A DNA stretch of 64,000 nucleotides from Myxococcota bacterium (GCA_028278345.1 JANQEL010000100.1:36951-100950); one strand, 5' to 3'; positions 8,668 to 16,585 are shown, counted from the first letter of the stretch. Numbers and translations are program-made. The notes: generated by a model not told the origin, from the sequence alone.

Positions 8668-9615
8668 TTGACGACGACCTATATCGACTTGCCGAACAGC
8701 CTGATTGCCCACGGTCCCTACGTTCATCGCGAGGTCGCCTTGCACTCCTTTTTCATTGAGGCCGACCGCGGTAAAGTTCAGAAGTTTCTCGACGACGGCT
8801 TCGAGACGCCTTCAGGCGGAGCGGTGAAGTATCAGTTGCTTACCAAGAAGCTCTTGCTCTCCGCCGCAAACATCGGCGTCGTCACGTCGAATGGCGACCC
8901 GACGCGTGAAGGAATCATCAGCGAGATCGATGTCGGGTTGTGGGCCGTCGCGATTCGGACGAAACCGTTCTCGTGGACCCCTCGCTCGATTCCGCTCTGG
9001 CTCTTCGTCGACAGTGGAGCCGCGATGGCCGCTGGACGAGAGGTCTACGGCTTCCCCAAAGGCATGGGGATCATGAAAGTTCCGGGCAACGCACCTTCCA
9101 ACGCGGGATTCAGCGTGAACGCACAGGTCTTTCCCAACTTCGGACCAGGCGAGCGTGCATCGGTCGAGCCCGTCTTCGAGGCCCGTCCGGAAACCGGCGT
9201 GCAGGAAGCAGAGGCACCTCCAGTTCTGAGTTCGGTGCAGGATGCCTACAACGCGACGATCAACTCATTGGATCCGTTCGATGACAAGGATCTGGGCCTC
9301 GACGACATGAAGGAGAACGCCCTCGGGGCGACCTTGTTCTCCGGCGTAAAGATGGCCTTTCTCAAGCAGTTTCCAGCGATCGAAGACACCCGAAACGCCT
9401 GCTACCGCGCGATCGTCGAGGCCGACTCGAAGACGACGGATTTTCGCGGCGCCGGATTCACATCGGCGTCATTCGAGGTGAACATCCACTCGTACGCGAG
9501 TCACGACTTCCAGGGAACACTGGGTATACAACCGGGCTGGCAATCGGTAGGCAGATCGCTTTGGGGTGACTTCGACTTTGACATGGAGTTTGGAGAAGTC
9601 GTCCACCAGTCGTAG
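8668..9615 (+). CDS. Acetoacetate decarboxylase-family protein
   Basis: A 315-residue protein read from TTG 8668, preceded by AGGAG at 8656-8660 with 7 nt spacing. Family resemblance is clearest at PLWLFVDSGAAMAAGREVYGFPKGMG, which corresponds to the active-site segment of acetoacetate decarboxylase, where two adjacent lysines act (PKK). Here the first Lys, the Schiff-base residue in the classical enzyme, is kept, but the second, which tunes its pKa, is Gly. The protein may therefore be a non-decarboxylating relative, as is known for several members of the superfamily. It is the third gene of the operon starting at 2744, 22 nt after the cyclase stop. The pairing with a desaturase-like flavoenzyme suggests a shared lipid or polyketide-type substrate, which is inference. 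Confidence 0.8.
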   Translation: MTTTYIDLPNSLIAHGPYVHREVALHSFFIEADRGKVQKFLDDGFETPSGGAVKYQLLTKKLLLSAANIGVVTSNGDPTREGIISEIDVGLWAVAIRTKPFSWTPRSIPLWLFVDSGAAMAAGREVYGFPKGMGIMKVPGNAPSNAGFSVNAQVFPNFGPGERASVEPVFEARPETGVQEAEAPPVLSSVQDAYNATINSLDPFDDKDLGLDDMKENALGATLFSGVKMAFLKQFPAIEDTRNACYRAIVEADSKTTDFRGAGFTSASFEVNIHSYASHDFQGTLGIQPGWQSVGRSLWGDFDFDMEFGEVVHQS

Positions 9616-9638
9616 GAAATCGGGATCGCCCTGGCCGG

Positions 9639-10415
9639 CTACCGTCCGCTGAAGAGAGACGCTCCAGGAGGGAACCCCACGCTGTGTGGGGTCTGCGGGT
9701 AGGTCGAGCTCCTTCGCACCCTCTCGCCGAGTTCTGTGCAGAGGCGATCCACCGGCACGACCGGGTTCTGCTCGAGGATCTGTTGCAGGTGGTAGCTGAA
9801 GACCCCGTGAGACTCGTGGGTGTCGAGCCCGACGACCTCCGCGGCGATCTCGTGATCCCGACAGGCGTAGATCGAACGAGTGGGAAGCGGGCTCTTACAC
9901 TCGTCGGCTACGGGATGCGGGGAACAAGCAAGGCAGCGATTCTCGACCGTGGAAACCAGTGTTTCGGATTCCGCTTCCACGGCCCAGTTGAGGAGCGGAC
10001 GTCCTTCGAAACAACAATCGAAGATGTTGACGAGGGTGGGCGATTGACGCGAGCCATGGCGAACGATCTCCGCGATTTCGGCTTCTCTCAGCATCGCTCT
10101 CAGCTCGAGATCGTGGGGGACCACGGCACGGTGGGGTTCGTAGTTGGGTCGGGACTCGATCTTGGTTCCGCGACCCGCGAAGTAGAACAGGATCAGGTCT
10201 TCATTCGCAGAGCGACCCGCAAGCTCCCAGAGCGCTTCACGAATGTTCGCCCCGGTGGCATCCTGGTTGAGCAGGAGGACGATTTCATCGCTCTTCAATC
10301 CGACGTGATTGCGCAGGAGATTCGCCATGCCGACCGCGTCGGCTACGCATCCATTCAGGTCGAGACGAACATCCACGTAGCGATTGACTCCAACGACCAG
10401 AGCACTTCGACGCAC
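9639..10415 (-). CDS. Caspase-fold (peptidase C14) protein, probable pseudo-protease
   Basis: A 258-residue caspase/metacaspase-like domain. The start is GTG 10415 because GAGGAGGAA lies 5 nt in front of it; the upstream ATG at 10466 has no ribosome site. The fold is recognisable from ALVVGVNRYVD at the N-terminus, LILFYFAGRGTK (residues 74-85) and NIFDCCFEG (130-138). In active family members the first block reads G-H-G with the catalytic His; here it is G-R-G (Arg82). The nucleophile block is kept as D-C-C, with Cys135 at the catalytic position. It therefore probably binds rather than cleaves, or uses altered chemistry. It is transcribed divergently from the Crp/Fnr gene, and the CRP-type site at 10489-10504 lies about 74 nt upstream. 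Confidence 0.85.
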   Translation of the reverse strand: MRRSALVVGVNRYVDVRLDLNGCVADAVGMANLLRNHVGLKSDEIVLLLNQDATGANIREALWELAGRSANEDLILFYFAGRGTKIESRPNYEPHRAVVPHDLELRAMLREAEIAEIVRHGSRQSPTLVNIFDCCFEGRPLLNWAVEAESETLVSTVENRCLACSPHPVADECKSPLPTRSIYACRDHEIAAEVVGLDTHESHGVFSYHLQQILEQNPVVPVDRLCTELGERVRRSSTYPQTPHSVGFPPGASLFSGR

Positions 10416-10488
10416 GATCTTTCCTCCTCGTCGCTGCTCGACGAAAATTCTGCTAGACGCAAGCATGGAGAAGAAGACCGGCGCAAGT

Positions 10489-10504
10489 TGTGAAACGCTT
10501 CACA
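10489..10504. promoter_or_regulatory. CRP-type operator between caspase-like and crp/fnr-like genes
   Basis: TGTGAAACGCTTCACA differs from the perfect palindrome at 2579 by one central base. It lies 32 nt before the start codon of the Crp/Fnr gene, a position typical of autorepression, and about 74 nt before the caspase-like gene on the other strand, where it could activate. Confidence 0.75.
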
Positions 10505-10535
10505 TCCGGGCGAACCGTGACAGGCGGACTGAACC

Positions 10536-11261
10536 ATGAAGACTGAAATCATGCGGGTGCTCGAGCGCGTATCGATCTTCGAGGAACTCGATCCGAGAAC
10601 ACTCGAACAACTGGGCTCCATGTTTCGGGGCCGCTCCTACGACCCTGGAGAGCTCGTCTTCCGGCGCGGCGACGAGGGCAACAGCATGATGGTCGTCGTG
10701 TCCGGCCAAGTGAAGATGACCAGCCTGTCTTCCGACGGCCGTGAACTCATCATCAACATGATGGGCCCCGGCGAGGTGTTCGGAGAATTGGCCCTTCTCG
10801 ACGGCCACCCACGAAGTACCGACGCAGTCACCGTGGAGAAGTCGAAGATTCTCAGCCTGGAGCGACGTGACTTTGTTCCGTATCTCGAAAGCAACAGGCA
10901 GTTCACCCAGAGCGTGATCCAGCTCCTCTGCTCGCGAGTTCGCCGTACGACGATGATGACCGAGGGCGCGTTGTTCGAGGATCTGGCGATTCGGTTGCTC
11001 AACCAGGTATTGGCGTGGACTACCGCTTACGGCGAACGACAGGGCAGCAAGATCATCGTCCGCCACGGCCTGACGCAACGAGAGATCGGCGAGAGCATCG
11101 GCATGACGCGCGAGAGCGTGAACAAACAGCTGTCGCACTGGAGAAGGCTCGGCCTTCTCGAGGTGCGCGGCAGAAGCCTCGTCATCCTGGATCTCGAAGG
11201 GCTCCGCACGAGCACGGAGCAGGGCGAGCGCTACCACCGCCGCCTCGAGCGGGGCGACTAG
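10536..11261 (+). CDS. Crp/Fnr-family transcriptional regulator, likely cAMP-responsive
   Basis: A 241-residue regulator with an N-terminal cyclic-nucleotide-binding barrel and a C-terminal winged helix. The phosphate-binding cassette reads FGELALLDGHPRSTDAV, keeping Glu84, Arg93 and Ser94, the residues that hold cAMP in E. coli CRP. No cysteine cluster for an Fe-S centre is present, so it is CRP-like rather than FNR-like. The helix-turn-helix (about 180-201) has the recognition helix TRESVNKQLS. Its Arg192-Glu193 match the Arg180-Glu181 pair that reads TGTGA in E. coli CRP. That agrees with the three TGTGA/TCACA-like palindromes in the neighbourhood, one of them 32 nt before its own start. 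A dedicated regulator of this locus is the natural inference. Confidence 0.92.
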   Translation: MKTEIMRVLERVSIFEELDPRTLEQLGSMFRGRSYDPGELVFRRGDEGNSMMVVVSGQVKMTSLSSDGRELIINMMGPGEVFGELALLDGHPRSTDAVTVEKSKILSLERRDFVPYLESNRQFTQSVIQLLCSRVRRTTMMTEGALFEDLAIRLLNQVLAWTTAYGERQGSKIIVRHGLTQREIGESIGMTRESVNKQLSHWRRLGLLEVRGRSLVILDLEGLRTSTEQGERYHRRLERGD

Positions 11262-11328
11262 CGCCGCTTCGCCTTGGCGCGCTCTGCAATCGACGTGCAG
11301 CACCCGGATCCGGCCCACCTCGGATTCG

Positions 11329-11344
11329 AGTGAAACGTTTCACT
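11329..11344. promoter_or_regulatory. CRP-type operator upstream of the 11531-14043 operon
   Basis: AGTGAAACGTTTCACT is a perfect palindrome sharing the inner 14 bases with the site at 2579. It lies 187 nt before the start of the small acidic protein gene and just after the Crp/Fnr gene, which suggests the downstream three genes belong to the same regulon. Confidence 0.7.
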
Positions 11345-11530
11345 GCCACGCTTGATTTCGCGTGACATGTTCGATTCAGCATCTGTACGAGAGTAGTTGT
11401 TGGATCGAATTTGCTGCAGCTCCATGCCTCGTGCGGACAGGCATGTTTGCCGCTTTGCGGTGCCCACGAAACCGAATTCGCGTGCGGGCACACGATCAAT
11501 CGCCATGCGCGGGGTCGAGGAGGATCGAAA

Positions 11531-11842
11531 GTGAACGACGAAGAGGTCAAGCGAACCGTCTACACGGCGGTATGGCGAATCATTCGACAACTGGACCCGC
11601 CCCCGTTCGATGAGTTCATGGACACGACGGCGGAGGACACATTCAACGAAGCGAATCCGCCCGATGAATTCGAGGATTTCTGGTGGGAATCGATCGGCAC
11701 CGAGATCCAGGGCGGCGTCATGGCGCATCGCGTCTTCGCCGGACAGTTCCCACCCGAGTGGGTTCGGGAGAACAAAGACAAGACGTGGGGCGAGATTGCG
11801 GCCCACGTGGGCGAGAACCTCATTCCCATTCATGCAGGTTGA
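11531..11842 (+). CDS. Small acidic protein of unknown function
   Basis: A 103-residue protein read from GTG 11531, which has GAGGAGGA at 11517-11524 and 6-7 nt spacing. It is rich in Asp, Glu, Pro and aromatic residues (DPPPFDEFMDTT, EFEDFWWESIG) and has no signal peptide, membrane segment or cysteine. No known family was recognised. It is 22 nt upstream of the beta-barrel gene, so the two are co-transcribed with the two-TM protein that follows, probably under the palindrome at 11329. The acidic composition would suit a soluble adaptor or chaperone, but that is speculation. Confidence 0.65.
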   Translation: MNDEEVKRTVYTAVWRIIRQLDPPPFDEFMDTTAEDTFNEANPPDEFEDFWWESIGTEIQGGVMAHRVFAGQFPPEWVRENKDKTWGEIAAHVGENLIPIHAG

Positions 11843-11864
11843 CGAAGGTTGAACAGGAGACGAC

Positions 11865-13064
11865 ATGATGACGATTGCCATTCGACCACTTGTGTTTATC
11901 ACCTCGTTCGCCGTCGCGAGCCTTGCGTTCGGGAGTGCCAGCGTGGAGCGTACTCCAGACCCAGAGAGGAATGTGGCCCGCTATACGACGGAGTATCGAA
12001 TCCGCGTTCAGCTCGACCCGCCGATGACGCTCGAGCGAATCAAGAACGACTCCACCTTCCAGGTGGTGTCTCAGGATTCTGGGAAGTCCATCGAGATCAC
12101 GGTTGCCACGTTCGCCGGGACGGAACAAAACGACAAGTCACCGTACACATACAAGCAAGCTCTACTGTACGGCGACTTTCACGCTGCGAGCCCCTATATC
12201 CTCGTCGTGCACCACGCGGCTGATCCCGAAGAGAGAATTACGGTTACCCCCGCCGACCCGCCGGCGGACGATTCGGGGGCCCTGACCTTCCAACGTGCAA
12301 CGCAGTTCGTCGACTTCGAGGTCACGCCGAGTTTCGTGGAAGAATCCGGCGAGCTTGCGTTCGAGTTCGATACCGAGGTGCGCCTCCCGTGGTTCAACAA
12401 GATCGAGGCCCGCAGGCGATTCAGTTCCAAACTCGCGGCTGATGGCAACATAAGCACCGACGTCGACAACCCGAAAGTGCAGAGCAGCATCAATACGTCG
12501 TTGGACCTGGACTACCGACATCACCTCACGCTCGGCATTCCGCTACCCGGCCGTGGAACGCGCGATCAGGTCTACCCCGTCGGATTCACCATCAAACCGG
12601 CCGAGTTCGAGTCGAATCAGGAGTTCACGATCGTGAACTACACCGCGAAGGCGCAGCTGGTCTTCGCCGTTCCGTTCATTACGGACTATCCCACCTTGCT
12701 TTGGCACTCGCTGTTCGACGTACAGCGAAGCTTCTTCCCCATGACGGTCCGGACGGGATACACACTCCAGGACAAGGTGGAAGATGGCGACGATCGCGAG
12801 ACCGACCTCGGCGCGCATCGCTGGGATACCGAGGTGGCGTACAACCTTCCGCTCGCGAACCGTCTCGACGCCACCGCCAGTTGGACCGGCTACTACGGGA
12901 TCGATGACGATGAGTTCCGAGACTTCTGGCGCGTCGGGGGAAGGTTCTATCTCGATGAGGATCGGACAACGGGTCTCGAGGTCTCCTACCAGACCGGAGA
13001 ACTCCAACCCGAGCTCACCGAAACGGACTCCGTTCGCGTTGGACTGAGCGTTGACTTCTTCTAG
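11865..13064 (+). CDS. Secreted protein with C-terminal outer-membrane beta-barrel
   Basis: A 399-residue protein with a Sec signal peptide (MMTIAIRPLVFITSFAVASLAFGSA), then a soluble part of about 170 residues and a C-terminal half of alternating hydrophobic strands. It ends in VGLSVDFF; a terminal Phe after alternating aromatic/hydrophobic residues is the insertion signal read by the BAM machinery. AGGAG precedes the ATG by about 5-8 nt. It follows the small acidic gene by 22 nt, and its stop overlaps the start of the two-TM gene. No specific family was recognised; DUF-type outer-membrane proteins of similar size exist. It gives the locus a cell-surface component. Confidence 0.75.
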   Translation: MMTIAIRPLVFITSFAVASLAFGSASVERTPDPERNVARYTTEYRIRVQLDPPMTLERIKNDSTFQVVSQDSGKSIEITVATFAGTEQNDKSPYTYKQALLYGDFHAASPYILVVHHAADPEERITVTPADPPADDSGALTFQRATQFVDFEVTPSFVEESGELAFEFDTEVRLPWFNKIEARRRFSSKLAADGNISTDVDNPKVQSSINTSLDLDYRHHLTLGIPLPGRGTRDQVYPVGFTIKPAEFESNQEFTIVNYTAKAQLVFAVPFITDYPTLLWHSLFDVQRSFFPMTVRTGYTLQDKVEDGDDRETDLGAHRWDTEVAYNLPLANRLDATASWTGYYGIDDDEFRDFWRVGGRFYLDEDRTTGLEVSYQTGELQPELTETDSVRVGLSVDFF

Positions 13065-14043
13065 TGCCGACGGTTCCAGGGTCGAAAGGCTGAAGGAACG
13101 GTTGAAGGCAGCTCCGCCGCTCCGGTTCATGACGTACTCGACATACGGATTCGAACGGTGGTTCTTCTATCAGCGGCTCTTCCTGGAGGGCCGGCTGAAA
13201 GCGAACGTGCAGCGGATGTGCCGTCGGCTCGGCAGCACGAGCAGGGACGTGGAAGCGACACACGGAGCCCGAGGCATGGCAACGCTCTTCGACTATGTGC
13301 GGCACTACCACATCAACATTCAGTGGTATCAACGCGCGATCGTGAAGGAGAGCCTGATTCGATATGCGTTCGTGACCCTCACCTTCGGGTTGGCTTTCGC
13401 CATTCCATTGGGGATGTACTGCCTGGCGCAATCCACGAGCACCTCGGATGACTCGGGCGAGGTCTTGCAGGTGACCACCCAGGTTTCGGGTCTGATCACC
13501 GGCCTGATCGCAATGCACCGCATCCTTCAACAGTGGATGGAGCGCCGAAAGCGCTTCGGGATATTCTGGACCGCGGCCTCCGAGTTGAAGAAGCGTCTCT
13601 ACGAGTTCGAAGACCAGTGGAAGGGCAAGCCCCTCGACACGACCTTCCTCGAGGGTCTATCCGTCGAGATTACTCAGGCTCGCGGAATCGTCGCCACCGA
13701 GCGTGCTTCGTTCTTCGAAAGCCTCGACGGTGTTCCGAAACTCAACCTGGGTGGGTTGTTGAAATCGGCTCGAACCGATGCACTTGCATCTCTCAAGCCT
13801 CACTCCACCGCCTCAGGCTTGATCTCGGATCGCTCGGACGCGCAGACGAAGCTCGCCGCAGCGGCAGCGAAGCACAAGAGGCTCCACGAGCACCTCGCCA
13901 GCATCGAGGCCATGAAGGAAGACATGAAGGTGAGGGGCCTCGAGAGTCAACATGCCGCAGAAATCCAAGAAGCCACGAAGGACCTGCTCGCCGCGAAACG
14001 CGCACTCGCGGAGGCCCAGGCGGAAGTCGACGCTCTCTCTTGA
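13051..14043 (+). CDS. Two-TM SLATT-like membrane protein with C-terminal coiled coil
   Basis: A 330-residue protein starting at TTG 13051, overlapping the end of the beta-barrel gene by 14 nt. Two hydrophobic helices (about 102-126 and 138-158) are separated by a short loop. They are followed at once by RILQQWMERRKRFGIFWTAA and a Leu/Lys-rich helix (SELKKRLYEFEDQW). This pattern resembles SLATT (DUF4231-type) domains, in which two TM helices are followed by a W..R....A..L motif. SLATT proteins are known as presumed pore-forming effectors next to nucleotide-signalling enzymes. The C-terminal 55 residues are an alanine-rich coiled coil. The SLATT assignment is by eye and could be wrong. If right, the cAMP locus ends in a membrane-acting effector. 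Confidence 0.6.
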   Translation: MTSSSADGSRVERLKERLKAAPPLRFMTYSTYGFERWFFYQRLFLEGRLKANVQRMCRRLGSTSRDVEATHGARGMATLFDYVRHYHINIQWYQRAIVKESLIRYAFVTLTFGLAFAIPLGMYCLAQSTSTSDDSGEVLQVTTQVSGLITGLIAMHRILQQWMERRKRFGIFWTAASELKKRLYEFEDQWKGKPLDTTFLEGLSVEITQARGIVATERASFFESLDGVPKLNLGGLLKSARTDALASLKPHSTASGLISDRSDAQTKLAAAAAKHKRLHEHLASIEAMKEDMKVRGLESQHAAEIQEATKDLLAAKRALAEAQAEVDALS

Positions 14044-14551
14044 TGCCCGAGTCGAGCCGAAGCTCAATTGCTCGGCACCGAGCCCCTGACCTCATCATCA
14101 GCTCGTTCTTGACACGCTCCAGATCCGCGAGAATCGAGCGCCCTTCGACCGGGCTCTCCCTTGCGATCTGTAATTGGTTGAACTTGCGAGGCTTTTTGTT
14201 CCCAAGGCGGGACGGGCTCCGCCGAGACCGGAAGTCCGAATCCGGGTCCCTCGCGGAAGAGAGCGTCCGAGGGTCACCTGCCTCGGGATGGGCGAAGGCG
14301 TCGGCCTCGTCGCACGCTCCCGCTGAGCGCCCGACCCGGACCGAGTCTTAGCGTTTCCCGGCCTCGGCAACTGGGCGCGACCGCCTTAGGACGAGAACAT
14401 GGCGAAGTGGTGAAGGACGCCGCTTGGTCCAGTGCCCTGCGATACGAGTTCCTGCGGCGCGCAGCAGCAGGGACGACGATAGAAGCACCTACTTGAGAGT
14501 CACGCTGCTCGGGAAGACATCGAGGGTTCTATCCTTGAACGCCTGGTGAGA
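14044..14551. other. Intergenic region before the insertion sequence, no gene seen
   Basis: About 500 nt with open frames on both strands but without ribosome sites or recognisable domains. The composition is ordinary for the window. It is either a degenerate gene or untranslated 3' sequence of the 11531-14043 operon into whose neighbourhood the IS element inserted. Confidence 0.5.
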
Positions 14552-14596
14552 TGACCTGCCCCCCAGAAACTGGCCAAGTTAAAGTCGGAGATCTCC
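14552..14596 (+). repeat. Left terminal inverted repeat of the IS3 element
   Basis: It begins TGACCTGCCCCCCAGAAACT and ends in GGAGATCTCC. It matches the reverse complement of 15725-15768 over roughly three quarters of the positions, with the outer 12 bases identical. Confidence 0.85.
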
Positions 14597-14615
14597 CCAT
14601 GAAGGAGATCCCCCC

Positions 14616-14882
14616 ATGCGCAAGAGTCGGTTCAGCGAAGAACAGATCATCGCGACTCTCCAAGAAGTCGAGCAAGGCCGGAAGGTCGCGGATGTGTGCC
14701 GCGACCGAGGCATCGCGCCGGACACCTACTACCGCTGGCGCCGGAAGTACGGCGGGATGGAAGTCGCCGAGGCCCGTCGTTTGAAGCAAGTCCAGGAAGA
14801 GAACCGCCGGCTGAAGAAGCTGGTCGCCGATCTCACGCTCGACAAGGAAGGTCTGAAGGACGCGCTCGGCCGAAAGTGGTGA
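14616..14882 (+). CDS. IS3-family transposase OrfA (helix-turn-helix and leucine zipper)
   Basis: An 88-residue DNA-binding subunit. [20 protein letters not shown] and [24 protein letters not shown] form the HTH_Tnp_1-type helix-turn-helix that recognises the element ends. The following heptad-rich segment ([21 protein letters not shown]) is the leucine zipper for multimerisation. A GGAG ribosome site precedes the ATG. The gene ends in the frame opposite to OrfB by -1, so the active transposase is expected to arise by programmed frameshifting in the last codons (CGAAAGTGGTGA region). Confidence 0.93.
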   Translation: MRKSRFSEEQIIATLQEVEQGRKVADVCRDRGIAPDTYYRWRRKYGGMEVAEARRLKQVQEENRRLKKLVADLTLDKEGLKDALGRKW

Positions 14883-15736
14883 AGGCCGCAGCGCGGCGGC
14901 GAGTCGTTCGCCACTGGCGAGACGTCTTTGGGCTCTCTCAGAGCCGTGCCTGCGGGCTGATCGGGATGCATCGGTCCACGTACCGCTATCGCGCCAAGGA
15001 AGCTCGAGACGAGCCTCTGCGAGAACGCATGCGTGCGATCGCGCATGAGCGACCACGGTTCGGCTACCGCCGCCTTCACGTCCTGCTCCAACGAGAGGGG
15101 TTCCAGGTGAACCACAAGAAGGTCTACCGGCTGTACTGCGAGGAACGCCTCAAGATCCGTCGCAAGAAGCGTAAGCGCGTCGCCCAGGTGCCGCGTCAGC
15201 CGAAGCCTGTGCCGGAGGCCCCGAACGAGCGGTGGTCGATGGACTTCATCCACGACACGCTGTTCAACGGTCTGGTGTTCCGCGTGCTCACGATCGTCGA
15301 CGACCACAGCCGGGAGAGCCCCGGCCTGCTGGTGGACCGCACAATCTCAGGAGAGCGGGTTGCTCGCTTCCTCGATAATCTGGCCGAAGAGCGCGGCCTC
15401 CCCGAGGTCATCGTGGTCGACAACGGTCCCGAGTTCACCAGCCGAGCTCTCGACGAGTGGGCGTACCGCCGAGGCGTCCGCTTGCACTTCATCCAGCCCG
15501 GCAAGCCCGTTCAGAACTGCTTCGTCGAAAGCTTCAATGGGAAGTTCCGCGATGAGTGCTTGAACGAGCACTGGTTCACGAGTATGAACGACGCGAAGGC
15601 CACCATCGAGCAGTGGCGGCGGGACTACAACGGGACCCGCCCTCACAGTTCGCTCGGCAATCAAACCCCTGAACAGTTCGCCCTTCGGGCGAAGGCGGCC
15701 TCCCCGCCGCTCGTTCACCAAACCGGAGATCTCTGA
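14876..15736 (+). CDS. IS3-family transposase OrfB (DDE integrase catalytic domain)
   Basis: About 286 residues from the GTG at 14876 (a second GTG follows at 14879), overlapping OrfA by 7 nt in the -1 frame. An HTH_21-type segment ([20 protein letters not shown]) precedes the rve integrase core. The catalytic triad is visible as [18 protein letters not shown] and [14 protein letters not shown] (Asp, Asp, Glu), followed by the family [19 protein letters not shown] signature. Frame and motifs are intact, so the element may still be active. In IS3 elements the functional product is the OrfAB fusion, while free OrfB has little role. Confidence 0.93.
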   Translation: MVKAAARRRVVRHWRDVFGLSQSRACGLIGMHRSTYRYRAKEARDEPLRERMRAIAHERPRFGYRRLHVLLQREGFQVNHKKVYRLYCEERLKIRRKKRKRVAQVPRQPKPVPEAPNERWSMDFIHDTLFNGLVFRVLTIVDDHSRESPGLLVDRTISGERVARFLDNLAEERGLPEVIVVDNGPEFTSRALDEWAYRRGVRLHFIQPGKPVQNCFVESFNGKFRDECLNEHWFTSMNDAKATIEQWRRDYNGTRPHSSLGNQTPEQFALRAKAASPPLVHQTGDL

Positions 15737-15768
15737 CTTAGATCAGGCCAAATGAAGGGGGCAGGTCA
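15725..15768 (-). repeat. Right terminal inverted repeat of the IS3 element
   Basis: Read inward on the minus strand it starts TGACCTGCCCCC, identical to the first 12 bases of the left end, and reaches CAGAGATCTCC after a divergent middle. Confidence 0.85.
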
Positions 15769-15863
15769 AACACCCTGCGGAATAGCGCTGTTTTCCGGGA
15801 CCGTGCCAGAGCGCGAGGCCAAAGTCTCCACACCCCGAGACTAAATGGCGGTGGGTCGAGTCT
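15769..15863. repeat. Dispersed intergenic repeat, copy flush with the IS end
   Basis: The first 83 nt align without gaps to 47853-47935, next to a tRNA-Ser gene. Shared blocks are AACACCC.GCGGAAT, TTTTC, AGGCCAAAGTCTC, GAGACT and TGGCGG. The last 26 nt also match 556-581. The AAAGTCTC...GAGACT part can form a hairpin. The copy begins at the first base after the IS, so the insertion may have used or truncated it. Confidence 0.55.
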
Positions 15864-16503
15864 TTCGCGAACTCGTCTCTGGGGGCGATTCCCTGATCTA
15901 TAGGGAAAGTACAGGGAAATACTCCGATCCCTCAGGGCCGCGCCGGATCCAGCGACCCAATTCCCGAGCCTTTCCGCGACCGCGGTGCTCGATTCCCTGT
16001 GATCAAGAACAGGGAAATCGTGGCGACGAGCAGGGATATACGGCCGGAGTTCGCCGCTTAGTTGAGTGAAGGTAACGGAGGCAAAGACCGGCGAGATTCA
16101 GCGAGTTACCGCCGCCCGCGAACGACCCCGCCCGGACGCTCACCCGTGGCCTCCCCTCGCTCAAACGTGACCCGGCCCGACTCGTTCGTTGAGCATCACG
16201 GTCGTCCCGCGCATCATCGATCCGAGTGCAACCCACTGTCCCGCCGCATACATCAGCGGTGGCGTGGCCAAGATGCGGCCGCCCGATTGCCGTGCGCGCT
16301 CCTGATCGACCTCCCGAGTGCGCAGCACCTCGTCATCGGACGTTGACTGAGGGAGCCGGGCTGTCAACTACTGGCCAGACTACCACCGCGCGAGGTCACT
16401 CCGTTCGGTCCTACACCCCGATCCGTGTTCGTGAAGCACATGGCCAAGCGCGTCGGAGCGATCTACGAACTCGCGAAAGCTTGGGGAACTCTTCACCTAG
16501 AAC
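15864..16503. other. Intergenic region with short GATTCCCTG/CAGGGAAAT repeats, no gene seen
   Basis: No frame has a credible start and motif. GATTCCCTG occurs near 15888 and 15991, and CAGGGAAAT near 15912 and 16010, which gives two small inverted-repeat pairs about 100 nt apart. These could be remnants of a mobile sequence or structured RNA. The rest is unremarkable. Confidence 0.45.
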
Positions 16504-16529
16504 AGTGCGGTTCGATCGGGAACCGCACT
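16504..16529 (-). terminator. Hairpin downstream of the crotonase gene
   Basis: AGTGCGGTTC and GAACCGCACT form a perfect 10-bp stem with a 6-base loop (GATCGG), 57 nt after the stop of the minus-strand crotonase gene. Only a weak U-run follows in that direction, so termination would be inefficient or Rho-assisted. Confidence 0.5.
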
Positions 16530-16585
16530 CCTTACCCAGGAGAAGATATCTGTAACCGCAAACAGTTCCTGGCTCGACCGGTGGA

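Larger units (their letters stand above)
14552..15768 (+). mobile_element. IS3-family insertion sequence (1217 bp)
   Basis: The element has two overlapping transposase frames between imperfect inverted repeats. Left end 14552-14596 and right end 15725-15768 both begin TGACCTGCCCCC inward and share GGCC and AGAGATCTCC-like blocks further in. Length, frame arrangement and DDE motif fit the IS3 family, probably the IS407-like branch. No matching target-site duplication is visible (GAGA on the left, AACA on the right), so the flanks may have been rearranged. The right end abuts a dispersed repeat exactly at 15769. Confidence 0.93.

Noticed and set aside
9639..10466. ATG at 10466 as start of the caspase-like gene
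   Set aside because: It lacks a ribosome site, whereas GTG 10415 has GAGGAGGAA at ideal distance.
13793..14370. Minus-strand frames overlapping the end of the two-TM gene
   Set aside because: Composition is that of an antisense reading of a GC-rich gene; no start signal or domain.
15886..16025. Operator or attachment site from the GATTCCCTG/CAGGGAAAT pairs
   Set aside because: Short, partly overlapping and without a nearby gene that could use them; recorded only as intergenic repeats.
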